Assembly (NCBI RefSeq): GCF_013407855.1
Contig: NZ_JACBZH010000001.1
Span: 2,728,001-2,792,000, forward strand
Length of the DNA: 64,000 nt
Direction: 5' to 3'
Origin: Actinopolymorpha rutila
GTDB lineage: Bacteria; Actinomycetota; Actinomycetes; Propionibacteriales; Actinopolymorphaceae
Shown here: piece by piece, positions 18,374-27,549 of the stretch
How positions within the stretch are numbered: position 1 is the first letter of the stretch
How the letters are laid out: every line of letters starts with the position of its first letter
Program-made: the position numbers and the translations under genes
The notes under the pieces: generated by a model
Seen by the model: the letters and a program-made list of their open reading frames with translations, nothing else
What the model was told of the DNA's origin: nothing
Database searches by the model: none

Positions 18374-19261
18374 ATGACCCAGTCCATGGAGTCCATGGTG
18401 ACCGAGGCGCTGGCGGCCATCGACCTGCCCGCCGACGCGCGGATCGAACCTGCCGGCGGCGCGACCGGTGAGACGTGGAAGGTGTGGTACGCCGACACGC
18501 CGTACGCCCTGCGTTGCACCGCGCCCGGCTCGGGCATCCCGGCCCAGCTCGCGGCGATGCGGGCGGCGGGTTCGGCCGGACTCCCCGTGCCGGAGGTGGT
18601 GCGGCACGCCGGCACGGCTCGGCTGGAGGTCGTTCTGCTGCGCTGGCTTCCGGGCCGGACCGTCGCGGACGTGCTGCGCGCCGGGCTCGGGTCGGCCTAC
18701 CACCTGGGTGAGCTGATGGGCGCCGCGCAGCGGGAACTGCACCGCGTCCCGGCGCCCGCTGAGGTGATGGACGCGATCGACGCGCGCGCCGCGGCGCCGG
18801 CCGGCCTCGTCGGTGCGGGGGAGTCCGGCGACCAGTCGACCGGTGCGCTGCTGCACCTGGACTGGCATCCGCTGAACGTCCTGGTCGACGGGGACGAGGT
18901 GAGCGCCATCGTGGACTGGGTCAACGCCCGTCGCGGTCATCCGCTGCTGGACGTCGCCCGTACGTACGCGCTGCTGACCGTCGATCCCGCCCTGGCCGCG
19001 TTGTCTACGGCCGAGCGGGACCTGCTGGCCGAACTCGCCGAGGGCTGGGCGGCGGGCTACGGCCCGCAGGCGGCGTCCATCCCGGCCGACTGTCTGCGCT
19101 GGGCCGGGCAGATGATGCTGGCCGACCTGGCCGGCAGGTACGCCCACGACCCGGACGCACTGAAACCCCTGCGCCGCTGGACCAGCCGCTGGGCCGACCA
19201 GGCCGGGGACGAAACCAGCGGCGAAGCGACCGGCGTGGCCGCCGATCGATCCGCCGGCTGA
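18374..19261 (+). CDS. Aminoglycoside phosphotransferase (APH)-fold protein
   Basis: The 295-residue protein carries the APH catalytic loop LHLDWHPLNVLV (HxDxxxxN, near residue 160) and the magnesium-binding IVDWVNA near 178. The family phosphorylates small molecules, from aminoglycosides to choline and homoserine; the substrate here is unknown. The N-terminal half is weakly conserved. It stands alone on the plus strand between minus-strand genes. The C-terminal 20 residues are Gly/Ala/Thr-rich and probably disordered. Confidence 0.85.
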   Translation: MTQSMESMVTEALAAIDLPADARIEPAGGATGETWKVWYADTPYALRCTAPGSGIPAQLAAMRAAGSAGLPVPEVVRHAGTARLEVVLLRWLPGRTVADVLRAGLGSAYHLGELMGAAQRELHRVPAPAEVMDAIDARAAAPAGLVGAGESGDQSTGALLHLDWHPLNVLVDGDEVSAIVDWVNARRGHPLLDVARTYALLTVDPALAALSTAERDLLAELAEGWAAGYGPQAASIPADCLRWAGQMMLADLAGRYAHDPDALKPLRRWTSRWADQAGDETSGEATGVAADRSAG

Positions 19262-19291
19262 CGGATTCTGCCGCGGAGGATCAGCGCCGGC

Positions 19292-20986
19292 TCACGAGGA
19301 CGGTTCGCGATACGGCCGCTCGCCGGCAAGCTCGCCCGCCGTGGCGCCGGCCGGCGCCCTGGACATGCTGGGCACCGCGGCCAGCAATCCTTGCGTGTAA
19401 GGGTGTTCGGGCCGGGTGAGGACGCGCTCGGCCGGGCCAAGCTCCACCAGCTCACCCGCGTGCAGGACGGCGACGGTGTCGCAGACCCGGCGTACCACCG
19501 ACAGGTCGTGCGACACGAACACCAGCGTCAGCCCGAACGAGTCCGCCAGCGACGCGAGCAGGTCCAGCACCTGACCTCGGACCGAGGCGTCCAGGGCGCT
19601 GACCGGTTCGTCGGCCACCAGCACCTTCGGGGCGGGCGCCAGCGCGCGGGCGAGGGAGATCCGCTGCCGCTGCCCGCCGGAGAACTGGTGCGGGTAGCGG
19701 TCCGCCGCGTCGGCGGGCAGGCCGACGGCGGCGAGCAGGTCGCGCACGCGGGGCAGGTGCGTACGCCAGGCCCGGCCGCGCAGCGCGACCAGCGGCTCGG
19801 CGACGATCTCCCCGACCGGCATTCTGGGGTCGAGCGAACCCGTCGGGTCCTGGAAGACCAGTTGCAGGTCCTCGCGCAGGAACCGCAGCCGGCGTTCGGG
19901 TACGCCGTCCACCCGCCGACCGGCGAAGTGGACGGTGCCGGCGCTCGGCTGGTCGAGCCCGGCCAGCAGGCGTACCAGCGTCGACTTGCCCGAGCCGGAC
20001 TCCCCGACAACCCCGAACCGCTGCCCGGCGGCGATGTCGAAGCTCACGTCCCGCAACGCGGGCACCGACGGCGGCGTACGCAGTGACGTACGAGCCCGGC
20101 GGTAGGTACGCGACAGTCCGGACACCGACACCATCGGAGGCGACCCGGACTCCCCGCCAGACTGCCCGGCGGCCTCCGGACGCGGCGGTGGGGTGGATCC
20201 GCTCAGGTCGGCGGCGTCGACCAGGGCACGCGTGTACGGATGGCGCGGCCGGTTGAACACCTCCGCGACCGGGCCGGTCTCCACGAGTTCGCCGTCCCGC
20301 ATCACCAGCACCCGGCTGCACACGGTGGCCACCACGGCGAGGTCGTGGGTCACGAACAGCAGCCCGGTGCCGCGGGTCGCGGTGCCGGCCACGATCAGGT
20401 CGAGCACCTGCGCCTGAACGGTGACGTCCAGTGCGCTGGTGGGTTCGTCGCACAACAGCACGGCGGGATCGTTGGCCAGTGCGATCGCCAGTACGACTCG
20501 CTGGCGCTGGCCGCCCGACAGCTGGTGTGGGTACGCCCGGGCGGCCTCGGCCGGGTCGGGCAGGCGTGCGGCGGAGAGCAGCTCCACCGCCCGGGCCGCC
20601 GCCCCCGACCGGCCGAGTTCCGGTCGGTGGATGCGCAGGACCTCGGCCACCTGGTCCCCGACGCGCCGCACCGGGTTGAGCGCCGACATGGGTTCCTGGA
20701 ACACCATGCCCATCGCCTGCCCGCGCAGCCGCGACATCGCGCGGTCGTCGCGGTCCAGCAGGTTTCCGGGCGTTCCGGCCAGCGCAACCTCGCCTTGCGC
20801 GGTGAGCCCCTCGGGCAGCAGGCCCATGACGGCCAGGGTGGTCAGCGACTTCCCGGAGCCGGACTCGCCCACCAGGCCGACGCGTTCGCCCGGCGCGATC
20901 GTGAAGCCGACGTCGCGGACGAGTGAGCGGCCGCCGGTCCCGATCCGCAGGCCGGCCACCGTCAACGCCGGCTTGTCAGCGGTCAT
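19292..20986 (-). CDS. Peptide/nickel-type ABC transporter, fused double ATPase (DppD-DppF)
   Basis: The 564-residue protein contains two complete ATPase domains. The first has Walker A GESGSGKSLTT near residue 40, LSGGQRQRV near 154 and LLCDEPTSALD near 175. The second has GESGSGKST near 335, FSGGQRQRIS near 445 and VADEPVSALD near 467. RHPYTRAL and EHPYTQGL mark each domain as the oligopeptide type. It energises the two permeases encoded just upstream (4-nt overlap). Substrate is a peptide, nickel or another small solute. Confidence 0.95.
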   Translation of the reverse strand: MTADKPALTVAGLRIGTGGRSLVRDVGFTIAPGERVGLVGESGSGKSLTTLAVMGLLPEGLTAQGEVALAGTPGNLLDRDDRAMSRLRGQAMGMVFQEPMSALNPVRRVGDQVAEVLRIHRPELGRSGAAARAVELLSAARLPDPAEAARAYPHQLSGGQRQRVVLAIALANDPAVLLCDEPTSALDVTVQAQVLDLIVAGTATRGTGLLFVTHDLAVVATVCSRVLVMRDGELVETGPVAEVFNRPRHPYTRALVDAADLSGSTPPPRPEAAGQSGGESGSPPMVSVSGLSRTYRRARTSLRTPPSVPALRDVSFDIAAGQRFGVVGESGSGKSTLVRLLAGLDQPSAGTVHFAGRRVDGVPERRLRFLREDLQLVFQDPTGSLDPRMPVGEIVAEPLVALRGRAWRTHLPRVRDLLAAVGLPADAADRYPHQFSGGQRQRISLARALAPAPKVLVADEPVSALDASVRGQVLDLLASLADSFGLTLVFVSHDLSVVRRVCDTVAVLHAGELVELGPAERVLTRPEHPYTQGLLAAVPSMSRAPAGATAGELAGERPYREPSS

Positions 20987-21864
20987 CGGCTCACCGACCT
21001 GGGGTCGTAGCGGTCGCGGAGTCCGTCACCGGCGAGGTTGAAACCGAGTACGGCGAGCATGATGGCCAGGCCCGGCCACAACGCCAGCAGCGGATGCACG
21101 AACAACAACTCCTGCGACTCCTGCAGCATCCGGCCCCACGAGGGCGTCGGCGGTGCGGTGCCGAAGCCGAGGAACGACAGCCCGGCCTCGGCGAGCACGG
21201 CGATCGCGAACGACACCGACCCCTGCACGATGACCAGCCCGGCGACGTTCGGGAGAACGTGCCGCACCGCGATACCCGGCCCGCGGCGACCGGCGGCGCG
21301 GGCCGCGAGCACGTACTCCCGGGCCAGCACCGACAGCGTGCCTGCCCGCACGATCCGGATGTACGCGGGTACGGTCGCCAGGCCGATCGCCACCATCGCG
21401 GTGAGCGTGCTGGCCCCGAACACCGCACCGAACATGATCGCCAGCAGCAGTGCGGGAAACGCCATCGCCAGGTCGGTCACCCGGGCGAGCAGCCCACCGA
21501 CCAGGCCGCGGGACATCCCGGCCCAGATGCCGAGCGGGGTACCCAGCAGGGCGGCCACGCCGACCGCGACGACGCCGACGAACAACGTCGTCCGCGCACC
21601 CACCATCAGCCGGCTGGCGATGTCCCGGCCGAACTTGTCGGTGCCCAGCCAGTACGTGCCGTCCGGTCCGAGTAGCCGGTGCGCGGCGTCCACCCGGCTC
21701 GGGTCGTGCGGGGTCCACAGGAACGACACCAGGGCAAGGGCGACGACGAGCGCGACGAGGACTCCGCCTGAAAGCAAGGACGGGTTGACACCGCGTCCGC
21801 GCTGGTTGACAGTGCCTTCGCGCCGGTCGGCGGCGGTCTCGGGCGCCTCGGGTGCCTCGGTCAT
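20983..21864 (-). CDS. ABC transporter permease, DppC-like
   Basis: This 293-residue membrane protein has a cytosolic N-terminus of about 28 residues, about six membrane segments, the YWLGTDKFGRDIASR signature of DppC/OppC permeases, and the EAA loop EYVLAARAAGRRGPGI near residue 190 that contacts the ATPases. The ATG at 21864 has GGAGGG upstream and overlaps the stop of the first permease (ATGA). The stop in turn overlaps the ATPase start. Confidence 0.94.
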   Translation of the reverse strand: MTEAPEAPETAADRREGTVNQRGRGVNPSLLSGGVLVALVVALALVSFLWTPHDPSRVDAAHRLLGPDGTYWLGTDKFGRDIASRLMVGARTTLFVGVVAVGVAALLGTPLGIWAGMSRGLVGGLLARVTDLAMAFPALLLAIMFGAVFGASTLTAMVAIGLATVPAYIRIVRAGTLSVLAREYVLAARAAGRRGPGIAVRHVLPNVAGLVIVQGSVSFAIAVLAEAGLSFLGFGTAPPTPSWGRMLQESQELLFVHPLLALWPGLAIMLAVLGFNLAGDGLRDRYDPRSVSR

Positions 21865-22808
21865 GCCGCCCTCCGCAGCCGCGGGTCGAGCACGGCGTAC
21901 AGCACGTCGACGACGTAGTTGACCACCAGCACCGCGACGACCAGCACCATCACCACTCCCTGGACCAGCAGCAGGTCGCGGTTGGCCACTCCGTCCAGCA
22001 GCAGGCTGCCCAGGCCCGGGATGACGAACACGCGTTCCACCACGATCGCCCCGACCAGCAGCGTGGCCAGTTGCAGGCCGAGGACGGTGGTCACCGGGAT
22101 GGCGGCGTTGCGCAGCCCGTGCCGCACCAGCGCCCGGCCCAGGGTGAGGCCCTTCGCGCGCACCGTCCGCAGATAGTCCTCGCGCAGCACGTCGAGCACG
22201 GCCGTGCGGACGTAGCGGGCGAGGATCGCGGCCTGCGCCAGGCCGAGCGCGCCCGCCGGCAGGACGAGCTGCCGGACGAACTGCCCGGGGTCCTCCGCCG
22301 GTGGAGTCCAGCCGCCCGCCGGCAGCCAGCCCAGGCGTACGGAGAAGATCGCGACCGCCAGCACCCCGGTCAGGAACGCCGGCACCGCGATGCCGAGCTG
22401 GCTCAGCGCCGACAGTGCCAGCCCCCGCAGCCGCCGGTGGTGGACGGCCATCACGGTGCCGACGGGTACGGCGACCAGCACGGCGACCACCATGGCGGCG
22501 CCGACCAGCCACAGCGTCACCAGCAACCGGTCGAGCACCTGCGGTCCGATCGGCGTCCGGGTGACGTAGGAGACGCCGAAGTCACCGACGAACAACCCGC
22601 GCGCCCAGTCGGCGTACTGCGCGACCAGCGGCCGGTCGGTGCCGAACTCCCGCCGCAGCGCAGCGACCGCCCTCGGGGTGGCGTTGACGCCGAGCGCGAC
22701 CCGAGCGGGGTCGCCGGGCAGCACCGCCATGAACGCGAACACCACCACGCTGGCGGCCACGACGCTGCCGGCGAACACCCCGGTCCGGGTCAGGAGGCGG
22801 AACAGCAC
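21861..22808 (-). CDS. ABC transporter permease, DppB-like
   Basis: The 315-residue permease opens with an N-terminal membrane helix and VLPGDPARVALG, typical of DppB/OppB proteins. The EAA loop EDYLRTVRAKGLTLGRAL lies near residue 210 and YVVDVLYAVLDPRLR is at the C-terminus. It would form the inner-membrane channel with the DppC-like protein. The start is GTG, 4 nt after the stop of the binding-protein gene, with GACGTC between them and no distinct ribosome-binding site, consistent with coupling. Confidence 0.94.
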   Translation of the reverse strand: MLFRLLTRTGVFAGSVVAASVVVFAFMAVLPGDPARVALGVNATPRAVAALRREFGTDRPLVAQYADWARGLFVGDFGVSYVTRTPIGPQVLDRLLVTLWLVGAAMVVAVLVAVPVGTVMAVHHRRLRGLALSALSQLGIAVPAFLTGVLAVAIFSVRLGWLPAGGWTPPAEDPGQFVRQLVLPAGALGLAQAAILARYVRTAVLDVLREDYLRTVRAKGLTLGRALVRHGLRNAAIPVTTVLGLQLATLLVGAIVVERVFVIPGLGSLLLDGVANRDLLLVQGVVMVLVVAVLVVNYVVDVLYAVLDPRLRRAA

Positions 22809-22812
22809 GACG

Positions 22813-24333
22813 TCAGGACCGCGCCCAGGACACGGCGGTGAGGTCGAACGCCTCCGACACGACGTTGGTCGGCAGCCCGCGCACGGCGGGGTCGGCGACC
22901 ATCAGGTTGGGCAGCAGGAACAGCCAGTCCGCGGCCGCGTCGTCGGTGATGGTGCGGGCGACCTGCTTCATCCGGGCGACCTGGACGGCGGGGGTGCCCG
23001 CGTCGGCCTGGTCGAGCAGCTCGCGCACCCGCGGGTTGTCGTACCGCCAGTAGTAGTCCGGGTTTCCCCACGAGGTGATGTCGCGCGGCTCGACGTGGGC
23101 GATGATCGACAGGTCGTAGTCGGCCTTGGTGAAAACCACGTCCAGCCACCGGGCCGGAAACTCCAGCTCGTCGATCTTCGCGGTCACCCCGACGTCGGCG
23201 AGCTGGCTCTTCACCACCTGTGCGCTGGCCACCGCGTAGGGCAGGTTGGGGATCCGCAGCCGCAGCGTCAGCTTTGGATGCCCGGCCTGGGCGAGCAGCC
23301 GCCGCGCCTTCGCCGGGTCGTACGGATAGGTGCCGGACAGGTTCTCGTACCACGGGTCGGTCGGCGGAACCATCGACCCGATCAGCGTGCCGTGCCCGGC
23401 CCAGGCGGTGTCAAGGACGGCTTTACGGTCGATCGCGTACGACAGTGCCTGCCGGACCCGGCGGTCCGTCAACGGCGGCCTGGCGTTGTTGTACGACAGC
23501 ACCACCTCGGCGTTGCTGGTGCCCTCGATCACGTGATATTTCGAGCGATCCTTGAACTCCGCCAGGCTTTCCGGCGCCTGCACCGTGCTCACCACGTGGA
23601 TGCCGCCGGTGCGCATCGCGTTGTTCATCGCGGTGGGATCCTTGAAGTACTTCAGCGTCACCTGGCGCATCGCCGGCTTGGTGCCCCAGTAGTCCTTCCT
23701 GGCCTTCAGCACCAGTTCGTCGCCGCGGTCCCAGTGGTCGAGCACGTACGGCCCCGTGCCCACGGGTGTGGTGGCGAGCTTCGACACGCCGGTACGCGAG
23801 AACATCGCGCCGATCCGGGTGGTCATCGCGAACAACCACTGGTTGCTCGGCCGCTTCAGCGTCACCACCAGGGAGGTGGGGGAGGTGGCCCGCGCGTCCT
23901 GCACGACGTCCATGCCGGCCTTCAGCGAGGTTGTCCAGCCGGTCTTGACACGGTTGATGCTGAACGCCGCGTCCTGCGCGGTGAACGGCCTGCCGTCGGA
24001 GAAGGTCACACCCTTTCGCAGGGTGAACGTGTAGGTGCGCCGGTCCGCGCTGACCTTCCACCCGCCGGCCAGCAGGGGAACGATCCTGCCGTGTGCGTCC
24101 AGCTTGACCAGGCCCTCGTAGACGTTGACCAGCAGCGCCTGCGGGATGGCCGCGCCGTCGTTGCGGGTGAAGTCCAGGCTCACCGGCTCGGCGATGAAGC
24201 CGACCGAGAGCGTGTCGCCCTGGTCCTTACGGTCGCTGTCGCCGGTCGTGCGGCTGCCAGCCGAGCATGCCGCCGTGAGCGTCAACGCGACGAGGGCGCC
24301 GATGATCGCCGAGCGCCGGGGGATCCTCCCCAT
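22813..24333 (-). CDS. ABC transporter substrate-binding lipoprotein (family 5)
   Basis: The 506-residue protein has a lipoprotein signal peptide ending in LTAAC near residue 23. The family 5 extracellular solute-binding fold follows: LRKGVTFSDGRPFTAQDAAF near 105, GTGPYVLDHWDRG, and VRQALSYAIDRKAV near 295. It captures a peptide-like or nickel-type substrate for the adjacent permeases. AGGAGG precedes the ATG. It is the first gene of the transporter set, 59 nt after the HAD phosphatase gene, which could share the transcript. Confidence 0.95.
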   Translation of the reverse strand: MGRIPRRSAIIGALVALTLTAACSAGSRTTGDSDRKDQGDTLSVGFIAEPVSLDFTRNDGAAIPQALLVNVYEGLVKLDAHGRIVPLLAGGWKVSADRRTYTFTLRKGVTFSDGRPFTAQDAAFSINRVKTGWTTSLKAGMDVVQDARATSPTSLVVTLKRPSNQWLFAMTTRIGAMFSRTGVSKLATTPVGTGPYVLDHWDRGDELVLKARKDYWGTKPAMRQVTLKYFKDPTAMNNAMRTGGIHVVSTVQAPESLAEFKDRSKYHVIEGTSNAEVVLSYNNARPPLTDRRVRQALSYAIDRKAVLDTAWAGHGTLIGSMVPPTDPWYENLSGTYPYDPAKARRLLAQAGHPKLTLRLRIPNLPYAVASAQVVKSQLADVGVTAKIDELEFPARWLDVVFTKADYDLSIIAHVEPRDITSWGNPDYYWRYDNPRVRELLDQADAGTPAVQVARMKQVARTITDDAAADWLFLLPNLMVADPAVRGLPTNVVSEAFDLTAVSWARS

Positions 24334-24392
24334 CGCCTACCTCCTGTGGGTGTGCCCTGCATGCCGTGGGGTCACGCGGGCGGTCACCCCGA

Positions 24393-25085
24393 TCATGCCC
24401 CGTCGGCCACCGAGATGGTGAGGCCATCGCCGTCAACCTCGACCCGGACGTTCTGTAGGTCCCCGACAACCACGTCGGCGTCGAGCTCGGCCCGCTCGTA
24501 GTGGGTGGTCACCGCGACGGTCGCCATTCCGGCGGCGCGCGCGGAGGTCAGGCCCGCGGGTGCGTCCTCCACGACCACACAGCGTTCGGGTGCGATGCCG
24601 AGGCGCTTGGCGCCGAGGAGGTACGGCTCCGGGTCGGGCTTGCCGTGGCGTACGTCGTCCGCGCTGACCAGGGTGTCCGGCACCGGGAGGCCGGCAACCC
24701 GCAGGCGGGCCCTCGCCACAGCGCGGTTACCGGACGTGACGATGGTCCACCGCCCGGCCGGAAGCGAGGAGACGAACGCCTGTGCGCCCGGCAGTGCCAC
24801 GATCCCGGTCACGTCCTCGACCTCGAGCTCGTCGATCCGGGCCTGCGCGGCCGCGATCCGATCCGGCGGGACCAGCGCGGCGACGATCGCGGACGAGGTG
24901 AGGCCGTGGCCGAGGACCTGGGCGAAGTCCTGCTGGGTCAGCTCCTGCTCGATGGCCCAGGTCGTCCACGAGCGGCGAAGGGCCTCGGTGGAGTCGACCA
25001 GGGTGCCGTCCAGGTCGAGCAGGACGGCTTCGGCGCGCAGGGCCGGGGCGCTCGCGGGTTCGCGGTCGATGTGGGGATGAGTCAC
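24393..25085 (-). CDS. HAD-superfamily (subfamily IA) phosphatase
   Basis: The 230-residue protein carries LLDLDGTLVDS near residue 22, VTSGNRAVARARL near 123, and DDVRHGKPDPEPYLLGAKRLG with VVEDAPAGLTSARAAGM near 150-185, the four HAD motifs. The cap resembles sugar-phosphate or glycerol-phosphate phosphatases. The substrate is unknown. The GTG at 25085 follows a TACGGT box by 8 nt and lacks a Shine-Dalgarno sequence. It is divergent from the transhydrogenase gene. Confidence 0.92.
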   Translation of the reverse strand: MTHPHIDREPASAPALRAEAVLLDLDGTLVDSTEALRRSWTTWAIEQELTQQDFAQVLGHGLTSSAIVAALVPPDRIAAAQARIDELEVEDVTGIVALPGAQAFVSSLPAGRWTIVTSGNRAVARARLRVAGLPVPDTLVSADDVRHGKPDPEPYLLGAKRLGIAPERCVVVEDAPAGLTSARAAGMATVAVTTHYERAELDADVVVGDLQNVRVEVDGDGLTISVADGA

Positions 25086-25093
25086 GTCGACCG

Positions 25094-25099
25094 ACCGTA
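25094..25099 (-). promoter_or_regulatory. Putative -10 box for the HAD phosphatase gene
   Basis: TACGGT on the minus strand lies 8 nt before the GTG at 25085 with no Shine-Dalgarno sequence, matching the leaderless pattern seen elsewhere in the window. Confidence 0.35.
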
Positions 25100-25197
25100 C
25101 CTCGCCCGCTCGGCGGGGCGTTCCCCGGTTGCGTGCCCGTGCCGGGTGCGTCACTGTCGCTGGAACGGGACGTACGGCGAGCGAGGGAGCGGCCACG

Positions 25198-26541
25198 ATG
25201 CGGGACACCGGGGCAGACATCGGGGCAGACACCGAGGCAGACACCGAGGCAGACATCGAGGTCGGCACACCGACCGGGACGGAGACCGTCTTCACCTGGG
25301 GCGGGCCCGCGCTGAAGTTCGGCGCCGGTGCGGTGGCCGAGATCGGGTACGACGTCGCCCAGCTCGGCGCCTCCCGCGTCCTGGTGCTCACCGACCCCGG
25401 CGTCGCCGCCACCGGCGTACCCGACCGGGTGGTCGACTCCCTGCGCGCCGCCGGCCTGGCCGCGGAGCTGTTCACCGGCGTCCACGTGGAACCCACCGAC
25501 CAGAGCATCGCGGCCGCGGTGGACTTCGCCCGCGACGGCGGCTGGGACGGCTTCGTCGGCGTGGGCGGCGGCTCGGCGATCGACACCGCCAAGGCGGTCG
25601 ACCTGCTGACGTCCCACCCGGCCGACCTGGCCGACTACCTGAACGCGCCGATCGGCAAGGGGCTCGCACCGGCCGGGCCGCTCGCCCCGCTGGTGGCGGT
25701 CCCCACCACCGCCGGCACCGGGGCGGAGAGCACGGCCGTCTGCGTCCTCGACGTCCTCGACCTGCGGGTGAAGACCGGCATCAGCCATCCGCGGCTGCGG
25801 CCCGCGCTCGCCGTCGTCGACCCGGAGGTGACCCTCACGCTGCCACCGGGAGTCACCGCGGCCACCGGGTTCGACATCCTCTGCCACGCGCTGGAGTCCT
25901 ACACCGCCCGCCCGTACGACGCGTACCCGAAGCGCCGCCCGGAGGAACGCGTCGCCTACTGCGGCGCGAACCCGGTCTCCGACGTGTGGATCCGGCAGAC
26001 CCTGCCGCTGCTCGCCCGGTCGTTCCGGACCGCCCACCGGGCAGGCGACGACCTCGCCGCGCGCACCGACATGCTGCAGGCCGCGTTGTTCGCCGGGCTG
26101 GGGTTCGGGAACGCGGGGGTGCACATCCCGCACGCCTGCGCCTACCCGATCGCCGGCCGGGTGCGCGACTTCCGCCCGCCCGACTACCCCGACGCCGAGC
26201 CGATGGTCCCGCACGGCATGTCGGTGGTGCTGACCGCGCCGGCGGCGTTCCGGCGTACGTACGAGGCGAACCCCGAGCGGCACCTGTGGGCGGCACACGT
26301 CCTCGACCCCGAGACCGACGCGGTGGCGGAGCCGTGCGAGCGGCTGCCCGCGGCGGTCACCCGGCTGATGCGCGACACCGGCATGCCGAACGGTCTGTCG
26401 GAGGTGGGGTACGCCGAGGCCGACATAGCCGACCTCGTGGACGGGGCGAGCCGTCAGCATCGGCTGCTGTCCATCGCCCCGATCGACGTCGGCGACCACG
26501 TGCTCGCCGACGTCCTGAAGGACTCGCTCACCCTGTGGTGA
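25198..26541 (+). CDS. Iron-dependent alcohol dehydrogenase family, hydroxyacid-oxoacid transhydrogenase type
   Basis: The 447-residue protein has GVGGGSAIDTAKAVDLL near residue 123, VPTTAGTGAESTA near 165, and metal-binding His residues in DILCHALES and VPHGMSVVL. The stretch RPYDAYPKRRPEERVAYCG with NPVSDVW is characteristic of mitochondrial-type hydroxyacid-oxoacid transhydrogenases (ADHFE1), which couple 4-hydroxybutyrate oxidation to 2-oxoglutarate reduction. The N-terminal 20 residues are an Asp/Thr/Ala repeat encoded by a 12-bp GCAGACACCGAG unit. GAGGGAG supports the ATG at 25198; a longer GTG-started form from 25129 is possible. Confidence 0.9.
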   Translation: MRDTGADIGADTEADTEADIEVGTPTGTETVFTWGGPALKFGAGAVAEIGYDVAQLGASRVLVLTDPGVAATGVPDRVVDSLRAAGLAAELFTGVHVEPTDQSIAAAVDFARDGGWDGFVGVGGGSAIDTAKAVDLLTSHPADLADYLNAPIGKGLAPAGPLAPLVAVPTTAGTGAESTAVCVLDVLDLRVKTGISHPRLRPALAVVDPEVTLTLPPGVTAATGFDILCHALESYTARPYDAYPKRRPEERVAYCGANPVSDVWIRQTLPLLARSFRTAHRAGDDLAARTDMLQAALFAGLGFGNAGVHIPHACAYPIAGRVRDFRPPDYPDAEPMVPHGMSVVLTAPAAFRRTYEANPERHLWAAHVLDPETDAVAEPCERLPAAVTRLMRDTGMPNGLSEVGYAEADIADLVDGASRQHRLLSIAPIDVGDHVLADVLKDSLTLW

Positions 26542-26584
26542 CCAGTGACCAGTGACCAGTGACCAGTGACCAGTGACCGGTCAC
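26539..26584. repeat. Tandem TGACCAG heptamers ending in a 12-bp palindrome
   Basis: Five TGACCAG units and a final TGACCGG start at the stop codon of the transhydrogenase gene. The last unit forms the perfect palindrome GTGACCGGTCAC at 26573-26584. The rest of the 129-nt convergent gap up to 26670 shows nothing else recognisable. Confidence 0.85.
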
Positions 26585-26670
26585 GTCGTACACCGCCTTC
26601 CCCGCAGCCCAGGGTCAGCAGCGCAGGCGACGGGCGGGGCGCCGGTGGCCGGTGCCCCGCCGCGAGGGGG

Positions 26671-27549
26671 TCAGAGGCGCCAGATCCGGCCGGAGCAGCG
26701 GTGGCCCAGCCAGGCGAACTGGCCGAACGACGTCACGCTGAGCCCGAACCGCTCGAACGTCGGCCGGCCCTGTTCGTCCCACCACCGCAACGCCGACTCG
26801 ACCTCCCGCCACAGAAGGCGCGGGCCGTGTTGTTCGACCCGGACCTCGCCGGAGGGCAGCCGCAGGGCCGACGCGCAGGAGCTGTCGTCGTACACCCAGT
26901 GCCGCGTCGTGGCGGTGTCCGGTGCGGTGCCGGCGGTGGCGCATCCTTCGTGCCGGCCCGGTCCGGTCCGTGCCCAGCGCAGGTGCGGCAGCCGGATCCC
27001 CAGCCCGAACAACGCCGCCGGGTCCGCCCAGATCGCCTCCGGGTCGAGCGTGGTCGTGGTGTGGTACCACGGCACCGCGCCCTCGGCCTCGGCCACGACC
27101 GATGCCTGCGCGCAGGCATCGGGTGCGCCGCTCCAGCCGACGAAGTGCCCGGTGGCCCGGCCGTCCTCGGTGACGGTGAGGTGCGCCTCGACCGAGCCGG
27201 CGAACGGGTTGCGCCACGACACGACCAGCCGGCCGCCCGGGCGTACGAGCTGAATCCAGGCGTACGGAACTCTCGGGACCGGCTCGACCGCCACCACGCT
27301 GTCGTAGGACGCGAGGTCGGCGTCCGCGGGGACGGGCTGGTCCGGGTCGATCCGCAGCGTGCGCGGTGCGCGGTGCGGGGAGTCCTCGTGCCCCGGACGT
27401 GAACGCGAACCCGAACGTGTACGCGAACCCGAACGCGCATGCGAACCCGAGGACGAACCGGTGGGGGTGCCGGCGCGCGGGCCGGTGGCGGTGGCGATGG
27501 TGCGCTCCTCCTCGGTGGCTGCACCGAACACGGGCGGAGGGGTGGACAT
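26671..27549 (-). CDS. Protein-L-isoaspartate methyltransferase-like protein lacking its SAM-binding N-terminus
   Basis: The 292-residue protein matches the C-terminal part of actinobacterial PIMT-like methyltransferases: VPYAWIQLVRPGGRLVVSW near residue 118, RVEQHGPRLLWREVESALRW near 245, and FGLSVTSFGQFAWL at the end. The upstream half that should hold the GxG SAM motif is replaced by about 60 residues of Ser/Arg/Gly/His repeats. It may be a decayed or non-catalytic relative. AGGAGG lies 8 nt before the ATG, which overlaps the stop of the upstream 131-residue gene by 1 nt. Confidence 0.7.
   Translation of the reverse strand: MSTPPPVFGAATEEERTIATATGPRAGTPTGSSSGSHARSGSRTRSGSRSRPGHEDSPHRAPRTLRIDPDQPVPADADLASYDSVVAVEPVPRVPYAWIQLVRPGGRLVVSWRNPFAGSVEAHLTVTEDGRATGHFVGWSGAPDACAQASVVAEAEGAVPWYHTTTTLDPEAIWADPAALFGLGIRLPHLRWARTGPGRHEGCATAGTAPDTATTRHWVYDDSSCASALRLPSGEVRVEQHGPRLLWREVESALRWWDEQGRPTFERFGLSVTSFGQFAWLGHRCSGRIWRL

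Noticed and set aside
18374-19261. Aminoglycoside-resistance gene
   Set aside because: Only the generic APH-fold motifs are present; substrate residues cannot be matched to a known resistance enzyme.
19292-24333. Dedicated nickel transporter serving the LarA-like protein
   Set aside because: The family 5 ABC system could carry nickel or peptides, but nothing in the sequence separates these and it is not in the same operon.
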